NCBI GenBank assembly: GCA_020650975.1
Contig: JAIPMN010012215.1
Span: forward strand, 1 to 28,605
DNA from: Apostichopus californicus
Lineage: Eukaryota; Echinodermata; Holothuroidea; Aspidochirotida; Stichopodidae
DNA length: 28,605 nt
Reading direction: 5' to 3'
Shown: in pieces, positions 21,377 to 28,605 of the stretch
Numbering within the stretch: position 1 is the first letter of the stretch
How the letters are laid out: each line of letters begins with the position of its first letter
The notes under the pieces: generated by a model
What the model was told of the DNA's origin: nothing
Seen by the model: only the letters and a program-made list of their open reading frames with translations
Database searches by the model: none
Made by a program: the position numbers and the translations under genes

Positions 21377-21529
21377 TTACTTCTGCAAAGCAAATTCCTT
21401 TTCCACCATCTTCTTGTAGGCATCAATCCCTCCTTCCATGGCCTTCACCGTGCCTGATCCACAGACCCACAATTCCTTGCAGACCATCCGTATTAAACTC
21501 TCGTCGTGGGATACGAGAATCACACCGCC
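21377..21529 (-). CDS. ABCF3: ABCF3 last coding exon, H-loop and C-terminus
   Basis: It is 153 nt with acceptor ctttatcatag. It reads GGVILVSHDESLIRMVCKEL, then WVCGSGTVKAMEGGIDAYKK and MVEKEFALQK, and ends with TAA at 21379-21377. The H-loop histidine (VSHD) is present, and the length past it is normal for the family. Confidence 0.95.
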   Translation of the reverse strand, partial: GGVILVSHDESLIRMVCKELWVCGSGTVKAMEGGIDAYKKMVEKEFALQK

Positions 21530-24174
21530 CTATGATAAAGAAATGAGCCAAAAAAATTACTGGATGAAAATATGTTTTCCTTCTTCTGAGAAAAACAGAA
21601 ACCAAACCAGGAATCCTTTGTGTGTCTTTAATGTTGACTTTGATACAAGTTTAAGAGATTCTTCATTTAAGTTGGTTTGTTTTTTAGTTATAAAAACAAT
21701 TGAAAAAAAGGAACATCATGATAATATACTAATTTAAGTCTTCTCTGTTGATTTCTTAGTGTTCTTTCTTGATCAAATACATATTGAAAAAATAATTGAT
21801 AAAGAAGGCAAAGCTTAAATGTGGAACAGTGAAAAAATTCATTAAAAATTTGTGGGTCTTGGATGAATTAGTTAATAACATGTGTAATTTAGCAGTAAGC
21901 ATAATGAGGAAACCAAACATGTCAATGTTATAATAAGCAGTATCCTAGTACCCAAATAATATTTGTTAATATTACAAAGATTGGTCAGAAATGACTAAAA
22001 GTAACAACTGTTTGTGAAATACAGCATTATCAACTCCTAACATCAGTTCTAGCGACATGTCCATTGCAACTCACCTTAAACTTGTTCAAAGCATTTCCTA
22101 GGCCTTCTACAGTCTCTATATCTAAATGGTTGGTAGGTTCGTCAAGGATGAAGAAATTTGGACTGTGGAGATTAAGAATAATGAATGGTGGTCATTATTG
22201 ACGAGACTAGAATGTCTACTTGTATTAATGAAGGCAGCTGTATGAACGAACAAAGAATTTCTCCATCAGTGGAACAAAACACACATTCTGAGTGTAAAGG
22301 GGTGGGGAAGGGCATGAGAGAGTAAATTATAGTCCCATTATGCTTGTCATCTTGCCATTCCAAAGAATCTTTTTGCCAAAAGTTTGGCTCATTCCCAGAG
22401 ATAGAGCAAATGAAAACTTTACACCCTTGGAACTCAATCCGTAATATTCAAAACCAATGCAGCTACAGTGAACAACTTTCGCTGAACTCTATAGTGCAAT
22501 GCAAGCAACTTCTGAGAATCTTTGTGGAATGTGTCATTTGAACGGTTCTCTCTCTGCTGTGGGAGTGTTGACAGATACGCACAGACATTACATAATGGTG
22601 CTAAGGCATATAACCAAACCTAAACTTATGAACGTTGAGGTCGATACAGCTGCCCGTGCATGCATCGGGTTAATGTATTCAACTCGACCAAAACAATAAC
22701 GAAGAACGGACAACCGTGCTTTGCTTTGAATTCTTCAAACCAGCCAAAATTTTTGTGAAAGAGTACATCACCATGATTATGAGATTCTTACTATAAAATA
22801 GAAGAAAAAAGGACTGTAGATTTAGAGATTGGTTTGTTTGGGTTTATAATGGAGAGAATACTAGGGATTTCAGGAGGGCAAGAATGGAGCGGAAATAAAA
22901 AATAAAAAAAAAAAAAAAATCTAAAAACCATCAGAGTGGTGGAGCTGAGGTGAGTAAGGATGGAGAGGGAGCAAGAGGAAGGCTGCAGAGATGGATAACA
23001 ATTATTTATGAAACTGTAACAGCTAGGAAACCACACAATTGAAGATGTGATAAATAAAATATTAGGCATGTATTGCATGTATTGTATGTATTTTAGATCC
23101 TCCTGGAAGCAGGAACTCGCGAAGAAGCCATCCTTGGCTTATCAAAGCCGCAAGCTGACCGAAGTCAGTCTCTTAGATTCATATTTAACGTCCATGATTA
23201 TGAATTGTCAATTGTCAAAAACTCTGTAACTGGACGACATACATTAATCTTGGAGTGACTAGAACTCCAAGCATGGGGTATGAAGGATGGGGAGGGGTCC
23301 GAGGGGAGGTGAGAATAATAGAGAGAGCATGAATTATTCTGACCTCTAATGATATGAATCAAGGGCAGACACAATACCTACCATCAATCTAAAACTCTAT
23401 TCTAATAATCCTATCTAATAGTCGGGTGTTACCTGCACCTCTCATGAAATGTACAGACAAGCGACCTTCATCAGTGGTTTACAGTAACATCATGGCACTC
23501 TCCTGCACCATCCATGTCAAGTGGAAGGACTTTCATATTTTAAAGGCGAAGACAGTTGGGAGGTGTTTTTGTTCTTGATATAGTTTCACAATGGCTTATA
23601 GAGAGCGATATATAATAACTCAGTGTTCATAGACTATTCATAAGTGTTGATATTGTTTTACAAAACTCTTTCAAAAATGTTCACATACTTTGCCATGCAC
23701 ATAATTGCAAAAGCGACACGACTCTTTTGTCCTCCGGACAAGCTGGACACTGCTCTTGTAGCTAGTTCACCTGATACACCAAACCCACCCAGTATACCTC
23801 TGTATTCCTCAACATGTTTGCCTGCAAGAAAAGTAGATAACAAGAAAAACACCTAGTAGTTTGATCATTAGTTCTTATCAATGGATAAATTGATATCAGG
23901 AGAAACATGAAAGCACATACCAAGTTAAAGACTGCCATAGCATTCTTGTTAAGTGGTGGAGAATACATACACATACACACATGTTTGTATTACATTCAGA
24001 CCGAGGACCCCATTGTACTTTCCATTGTTCAAATCCACGTACCCTAACCTTAACAATACCCCATACAATAGAATTCTTCCGAGGACGTGGTGATTCTTTA
24101 GAAATCACAACCGAGGACCTGGAATTCTTTTGTTCAAGTCCTCGGTCAGAATACAAAACAAATGCACACACACG

Positions 24175-24206
<32 letters not shown>

Positions 24207-27200
24207 CGTTGATGTATTGCCCATCAAAACCGTTTGAAATTATCTTGAAGATAAACATGAATGCTAACCAGAGAAAGGAAACTTTAAATTTGAAATAATT
24301 CCTGTTGTGACTCACCAGGATACCTAGCAGCACACACTTCAATAGCATTCTTGTTAAGGTCCATCTGTTCTACGTGGTGCTGACTGAAATAACCGATTCT
24401 AAGGTTACGGTGGATGTGACATATACCACTGGTTGGACTTAGTTGGCTCTGAATAAGCTTCAATAGAGTTGTTTTACCAGAACCATTATCTCCAACCTAG
24501 AAAAAACAAAACAACATGTGGCTGCATAATGTCGCATAACTTATTGTTCTGATCTATGCAAAATGGTTCTAGGAAACTTTTTGTATGGTATCCTCATGCA
24601 AACACACTTGAATATAAACTGTATTGATAGTTGAAGTTGTTGCACTTATATATACAATATGTTTAAAACCTTGAAAAACTGTTACTTTGAAAAAGACAAA
24701 TATCAAAATTAATATGCAATTTTCACAACTTCATGTATCAGATGAATAATTTTCACCTAATTTGCATATAAGACCTGGGCTGAGATTTCTCGTCATTGAC
24801 AGCTAAGAACTATTTACCAGCTCGTTTAATATTGTACTCACAGTACACAGAAGACTGAAATGTTAAATTGTGTGGATTTTGTAAAGAATGGTTCTGTAAG
24901 GTAAAGCTTATCAGGTTTTTCCACAAATAGATACTCACACTTCAAGAGGCAGGTTAATACCCATTTTCAAAGTATCGTCCAATGTTCAGAAATGTAAGTT
25001 TCTAATGCAATGTTTGGAAACAGGTTGGAAGATCTTGTACATCAGGGGTTCCCTAAACTGGGGTGTATGAACCCCCAGGGGGTGCATGAGTCCATCCCAG
25101 GGGGTTTGTGAGACGTTTCTGAAAGTCAAAACTAGCGTACTTTTTGTTGAACTAAAATCTGATCATCATATAATTTAGTAATGTACAAAAGTCGTACCTA
25201 TCGACAAACTCTTTTTCGCGTTCCATCGGCATATGTTGCCATAGTAGTACCGTACAGTGCATGTGATAAATATATAAATATGTTATGCGTATTATAGTAT
25301 AATAATGACTCAGATCGTATCTCGAAAAGTTGGGGGTTCGTGGACAACTCTGACACCCACAGGGGTTCGTGGGGGGGGGGATAAAGTTAGGGAAACCCTG
25401 TTGTACATGCTCCAGGAAAGAACTTTTGAAACTAAATAGTACGGAAAAGCAAGAGGTTCTCTATAAATTGCTAAGCTTTGTGAATGCCCTCATTATCAAG
25501 ACACTGAGATTCTGGTTTTATCAGTGTAAAGGTACTCACTATACAGATTCTTGATTCTAGGTTTGCCGAGAGATCGACACTAGTGAAGATCGTCTTTTCC
25601 GGAGAGTAGTGGAAACCGACCTCATCCAACTGAATAATCGGTGGAGAAAGTTTGTCGACATCTGCAGGAAACCTGAAAGGAAAGCAAAGGTAAAAAACCC
25701 AAGATATGTATTAGTCTCATATTTCGACAGAGCGGTTATTCCTAGAAGTGGAAAGATGCGGCTACCACCGTCTCATACGAATCGACATTCTTCCTCATTC
25801 ATTCCACAATGCATCAAACTTTATAATGAAGACTTTCAACATTAGATCTCGTCTGGCTGTTTCTTCTGTTCTGACTGTACTCTCTTGCCATTGTCCTGAG
25901 CTTTGTATATTGTGTTACTGCATGTTTTAAAATGTCTATGTTTTCATATTCTTACAATTGTTTGATACTGTACGTTTTAGGTTTTTCATATTTTAATGTT
26001 TGTATGTCATATCCTGTTTTATACGAGCATGCAATTACCCTCGTGGTTTAATAAAGTTGATCTAATCTAATCTAATCTAGCCCTTCTGTAAATTATACAA
26101 AATTCTGATTGAAAGATTATGACATATGTTGTCAAATCTTTTTGACAAACAAGGATAAGAAAAAAAGAAAGCAACAAAAAAAAAAAAACTTCAGTATTTG
26201 CATAAGATTTGAAATTGATTAAATTAAGTACATGTTGGAAAAAAACAAACTGTTTTCCAAGAAAACAAGACTGAGAATACCGGTAAGGTCACCACAGTAA
26301 ATAGCAAAGACACTATTGCGACCATTCTTCGTGAATAATTTGCTGGGAAGTGTGGGACAGAGGAAGGAAACAGCATTATGTCAACTTAACATAAAAATCT
26401 GTAAACAGTTGTTTTGGTAAATTATCATGTATCAAGATGTATTTAATAATCACATCAAAGGTTTTATTTAGTGAAACACAAAGTAAGGAAAAGGAAATGA
26501 AACTACTCACCTAAAGGTCACATCTGGTTCTCGAACGACTGGTTTAAGTTCGGGCCTGCAAAAAGATTGATATTTCTTTGTAATAGTTAATTACTGTTTC
26601 CAAATATTAATCACCTTACAATGCTAAGCTGCCACATATGCCTTGTGGAAAACACAAACAAGGCTTATATAGGTTCTATTCCTCAGTTCTATTGACTTGT
26701 TTTAAATTTAAAATTTTTTTTTTATTATTGTCATCTTTAATGAGGGTAGTCCTTCTCAGTGCAGAAGCAATGCTTTCCAGAGGAGCCCTCAATTAAGTAA
26801 CTTTGTTTGCTCTAGATGCAAACTCTCTAACACATCACATTGAGCTTCCAACATGGTCTTCAATACTCACTGCATGTCTTTATAGCTCATTAGGTGGTTG
26901 CTTTAAAATAGTTGGTGGTTCTAACATGCTAACACTAGAGGATTGCTATTACTGCAATCAAAACAGTGCTTGTACTTTGTCACAGCCGGCAAGTAACATA
27001 ACTAATAAGAATACAAACATTTCAATAAGCATTAAAAGGCCATCTCATCTTCTTCTTCTTTACATATGTCTTGTGTAAATGTTAAATTTTGTCACTGGCT
27101 GAATATTACACTTAACATGACAGACACAGCCCACTGGACAATTGGTCATCAATGCCTTTCTTGATTTAACAGATTATTATCGACAAATCCAAGTCTAAAC

Positions 27201-28165
27201 AATAGAAATAAGGCAAAACATTTTCTACTCACAGTTTCTCCAATTGTTTCAGTTTGCTTTGTACCAGGGAGGCCCGTTTTGCGTTGTAACGAAACTTATT
27301 TATGAAAACCTGCAAAGAAAGGCAACGTTAATTACTAACGCATCAATTTGTTGTAACAACAAAGAATAACAAAGATATGCTTGTGTTTCTGAAACTATGG
27401 CATTCAACTATAAAAATACTTTTACATATAACACCATTTTGGAATTCATAAAATAATAAAACTTCGCAAACAGAAAGAAATAGTCTTTTAAACAAATTTA
27501 ACTTCTCATATTCATAAGACTGAACGACATACTAGACAAACATGATAGCCATGAAAGAAGTACAATGCAAAACTTCATCACAACTTGATAATACCACGAA
27601 CCTCCCCCACCCCACCCCCAAAACACTCAGTTCTGCTATCTGGCAATAATGGCATCATGTAAGTTAGTCATTCAGAAAGTTTATCTCTCCATATGTCAAT
27701 TGTGCATTACAATAGTCCTTCCTAGAATTACTTGCCAACCAAAGAATTAAAACAAGGAAACCTTACAGCTTTAATTTTATTTCTGTGTGATTCGATATTT
27801 CTGACCAAGCCATTCAATATTCCCACATTATTTGATACCCATTAGTCTAAGTAGGTGGTTACAACCATTCGGTTACAGTTAGCCAGCGAATCAATACTCA
27901 TTTAGTTCAATAAAGCAAATTTATCTTCTAAACATTAAATGTGATGTGTTATATTTTGCTCATTTGTAAATCTTTAAATGTTCAGCACTACTCCATGGTT
28001 ACTGGTGTAATTTTGGGTCGATTTTAATGACAGATTTCAAGAACCTTATGTTTCCTTGAACGATTTAGCAAAGATGGAAATACCATATTGTAATAAATTC
28101 ACGGCAAACTTTCATCTGTATTTCAGCAATGTACCTACCTGAACATGAGCCCTGAATTGCATCTG
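21377..28165 (-). CDS. ABCF3: ABCF3-like ABC-F ATPase, C-terminal half (8 exons visible, 5' partial)
   Basis: Eight in-phase exons on the - strand (28165-28139, 27309-27233, 26555-26511, 25672-25540, 24496-24316, 23821-23689, 22162-22075, 21529-21377) encode about 278 residues: the linker and the whole second ABC domain. Motifs in order are VFINKFRYNAKRA and PELKP in the linker, SPPIIQLDEV, the Walker A GDNGSGKTT, GYFSQHHVEQ (Q-loop), the signature LSGGQKSRVAF, the Walker B FFILDEPTNHLD, and the H-loop VSHDE. The linker and SQHHVEQ strings point to ABCF3 rather than ABCF1 or ABCF2. ABC-F proteins are soluble twin-ATPase proteins without membrane spans. ABCF3 is the animal relative of yeast Gcn20 and is linked to ribosomes and translation control. 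The first ABC domain and N-terminus lie right of the window. All catalytic motifs are intact, so the gene looks functional. The oddity is the 47-bp array at its first visible exon. Confidence 0.93.
22075..22162 (-). CDS. ABCF3: ABCF3 exon, Walker B
   Basis: It is 88 nt with acceptor ctccacag and donor TTTAAG|GTGAGTTG. It reads PNFFILDEPTNHLDIETVEG, then LGNALNKFK. The Walker B aspartate, catalytic glutamate and the NHLD D-loop are all intact. Confidence 0.95.
22163..23688 (-). other. ABCF3 intron before the Walker B exon
   Basis: About 1.5 kb, bounded by GTATGTGA and ctccacag. It contains an A-rich run near 22897-22920 and purine-rich stretches near 22930-22985 and 23278-23310. No other exon was seen. 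Confidence 0.8.
23689..23821 (-). CDS. ABCF3: ABCF3 exon, ABC signature
   Basis: It is 133 nt with acceptor ttttcttgcag and donor GCAAA|GTATGTGA. It reads KHVEEYRGILGGFGVSGELA, then TRAVSSLSGGQKSRVAFAIM and CMA. It holds the LSGGQ signature and splits an Asn codon at its end. Confidence 0.95.
23984..24160. repeat. Foldback-like cluster with four CCGAGGAC motifs
   Basis: It lies in an ABCF3 intron. CCGAGGAC occurs direct at 24001, 24079 and 24111 and inverted at 24138-24145. The outer ends (gtttgtattacattcagacc against the reverse of ggtcagaatacaaaac) form an imperfect inverted repeat. A smaller hairpin (GTGATT...AAATCAC) lies inside. It may be a small MITE. Confidence 0.5.
24164..24207. repeat. 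(CA)n(TA)n microsatellite
   Basis: A CA run with one G interruption passes directly into a TA run, in the ABCF3 intron between the signature and Walker A exons. Confidence 0.97.
24316..24496 (-). CDS. ABCF3: ABCF3 exon, Walker A and Q-loop
   Basis: It is 181 nt with acceptor gttttttctag and donor CCTG|GTGAGTCA. It encodes VGDNGSGKTTLLKLI (Walker A), RNLRIGYFSQHHVEQMDLN (Q-loop) and AARYP, then one base of Gly. Confidence 0.95.
25035..25408. mobile_element. hAT-like MITE with perfect 8-bp target duplication
   Basis: The element is 25043-25400 (358 bp), in an ABCF3 intron. The left end is CAGGGGTTCCCTAAACTGGG; the reverse complement of the right end is CAGGGTTTCCCTAACTTTAT. The flanks are TTGTACAT at 25035-25042 and again at 25401-25408, identical. 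The 8-bp duplication and CAGGG(G/T)TTCCC termini are typical of hAT elements. There is no transposase frame, and poly-G runs lie near the right end. Confidence 0.9.
25540..25672 (-). CDS. ABCF3: ABCF3 exon, start of second ABC domain
   Basis: It is 133 nt with acceptor gctttcctttcag and donor TATA|GTGAGTAC. It reads FPADVDKLSPPIIQLDEVGF, then HYSPEKTIFTSVDLSANLES and RICI, the first beta-strands and aromatic loop of the nucleotide-binding domain. The L2-like LINE tail lies on the opposite strand a few tens of bases before its acceptor. Confidence 0.93.
25705..26083 (+). mobile_element. 5'-truncated L2-like LINE, 3' end
   Basis: It lies on the + strand, antisense in an ABCF3 intron. A frame ending at 25845 reads RAVIPRSGKMRLPPSHTNRH and then SSSFIPQCIKLYN, resembling the end of a LINE reverse-transcriptase ORF (family pattern P...TNR...SFIP.AI.L.N). 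It is followed by a 3' UTR ending caattaccctcgtggtttaa, then taaagttga and three TCTAA repeats, as in L2-type LINEs whose tails read ccctcggggattaataaag plus a short tandem repeat. The left boundary is not certain, and no target duplication was identified. Confidence 0.65.
26511..26555 (-). CDS. ABCF3: ABCF3 short exon, linker
   Basis: It is a 45-nt exon with acceptor ctttttgcag and donor TTTAG|GTGAGTAG. It completes Leu and reads PELKPVVREPDVTF, then splits an Arg codon. The PELKP string is typical of ABCF3. Confidence 0.9.
26556..27232 (-). other. ABCF3 intron
   Basis: Bounded by GTGAGTAG and ctttttgcag. It is AT-rich. The 91-residue + strand frame at 26803-27078 has no recognisable domain. 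Confidence 0.8.
27233..27309 (-). CDS. ABCF3: ABCF3 exon, inter-domain linker
   Basis: It is 77 nt with acceptor ctttgcag and donor CT|GTGAGTAG, and encodes VFINKFRYNAKRASLVQSKL followed by KQLEK. This is the conserved alpha-helical linker just before the second ABC domain, with two bases carried over to a Leu codon. Confidence 0.93.
27310..28138 (-). other. ABCF3 intron next to the tandem array
   Basis: On the - strand it starts GTAGGTACATTG and ends ctttgcag. I see no other exon. The C-rich run near 27602-27620 is simple sequence. Confidence 0.75.
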
Positions 28166-28605
28166 TATTTCAGCAATGTACATACCATAGCATGAGCCCT
28201 GAATTGCATCTGTATTTCAGCAATACACCTACCATAGCATGAGCCCTGAATTGCATCTGTATTTAAGCAATGTACCTACCATAGCATGAGCCCTGAATTG
28301 CATCTGTATTTCAGCAATGTACCTACCATAGCATGAGCCCTGAATTGCATCTGTTTTTCAGCAATGTACCTACCTGAGCATGAGCCCCGAATTGCATCTG
28401 TTTTTCAGCAATGTACCTACCATAGCATGAGCCCTGAATTGCATCTGTATTTCAGCAATGTACCTACCATAGCATGAGCCCTGAATTGCATCTGTTTTTC
28501 AGCAATGTACCTACCATAGCATGAGCCCTGAATTGCATCTGTATTTCAGCAATGTACCTACCATAGCATGAGCCCTGAATTGCATCTGTATTTCAGCAAT
28601 GTACC
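28113..28605. repeat. 47-bp tandem array, about 10.5 units, running off the window
   Basis: On the + strand the unit starts catctgtatttcagcaatgt and continues acctaccatagcatgagcc, ctgaattg. Starts are at 28113, 28160 and every 47 bp after. On the - strand each unit contains the ABCF3 exon end ATGCAATTCAGGGCTCATG and a donor-like GTAGGT. The unit at 28113-28159 carries the variant (CTGAAC) that encodes the conserved RAHVQ; most others read RAHAM. The unit near 28348 reads GAHAQ. Confidence 0.95.
28139..28165 (-). CDS. ABCF3: ABCF3 exon, 3' end (5' limit hidden in tandem array)
   Basis: The codons read QMQFRAHVQ and then the donor CAG|GTAGGT (GT at 28138-28137). This joins in phase 0 to VFINKFRYN of the next exon, matching the family pattern Q.Q(Y/F)R.H(I/V)QVFI. 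Three further codons upstream (AEI) also fit. The 5' limit cannot be set, because the sequence immediately becomes a 47-bp tandem array of near-copies of this exon end. Confidence 0.75.

Noticed and set aside
23896..24348. A 150-residue - strand protein
   Set aside because: It runs through a microsatellite, a foldback repeat and the edge of the ABCF3 Walker A exon in another frame; not a gene.
25609..25845. A 78-residue + strand gene
   Set aside because: Its first part is the antisense of an ABCF3 exon and its last part is a LINE reverse-transcriptase tail.
28113..28605. CRISPR-like regular repeats
   Set aside because: The units are directly contiguous with no unique spacers, and the unit derives from an ABCF3 exon end in a eukaryotic gene; it is a tandem array.
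1..28605. tRNA or rRNA genes
   Set aside because: No cloverleaf with A and B boxes and no rRNA-like conserved stretch was noticed by eye; a covariance-model scan would be needed to exclude tRNA-derived SINEs.

Overview
This is a eukaryotic genomic window, AT-rich, with genes split by GT-AG introns, long non-coding stretches and many short non-autonomous transposons and tandem repeats. The protein homologies (MEPCE, B3GALT6, ABCF3) are those of an animal. The repeat style (hAT-type and TTAA-flanked MITEs, an L2-like LINE tail with a short-period tail) fits an invertebrate, perhaps an echinoderm or another invertebrate deuterostome, but the species guess is weak.

Three genes can be supported. 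(1) On the + strand, positions 57-1464 hold the last two coding exons of a MEPCE/Bin3-family 7SK RNA methylphosphate capping enzyme; the rest lies left of the window. (2) On the - strand, 13661-12645 holds an essentially complete single-coding-exon B3GALT6 (galactosyltransferase II of the glycosaminoglycan linker), with a probable splice acceptor just before its ATG. (3) On the - strand, from 28165 or further right down to 21377, are eight visible exons of the C-terminal half of ABCF3, a soluble ABC-F ATPase, with Walker A, LSGGQ, Walker B and H-loop each in a separate exon. MEPCE and B3GALT6 are convergent with about 11 kb between them; ABCF3 and B3GALT6 run head to tail. The three have unrelated jobs (7SK snRNP, Golgi glycosylation, translation-linked ATPase), and nothing suggests that they act as a unit.

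The remaining sequence is mostly intron and intergenic DNA. It holds three families of TTAA-flanked MITEs with ends reading TTAAAG (2174-2809; 11371-11763, 15031-15329 and 20720-21087; 17393-17646), two hAT-like MITEs with 8-bp target duplications (6213-6532; 25043-25400), a TA-flanked 545-bp terminal-inverted-repeat element (13884-14428), a 165-bp near-perfect palindrome (4881-5045), a 5'-truncated L2-like LINE tail (about 25705-26083), a 33-bp minisatellite that is open on both strands (3021-3414), and several short local duplications.

The most interesting feature is a 47-bp tandem array (28113 to the window end). Its unit is a copy of the 3' end of an ABCF3 exon plus its splice donor, so the gene carries a row of decoy donor-like sites next to the real one. 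No bacterial-type system, CRISPR array, tRNA or rRNA was seen.
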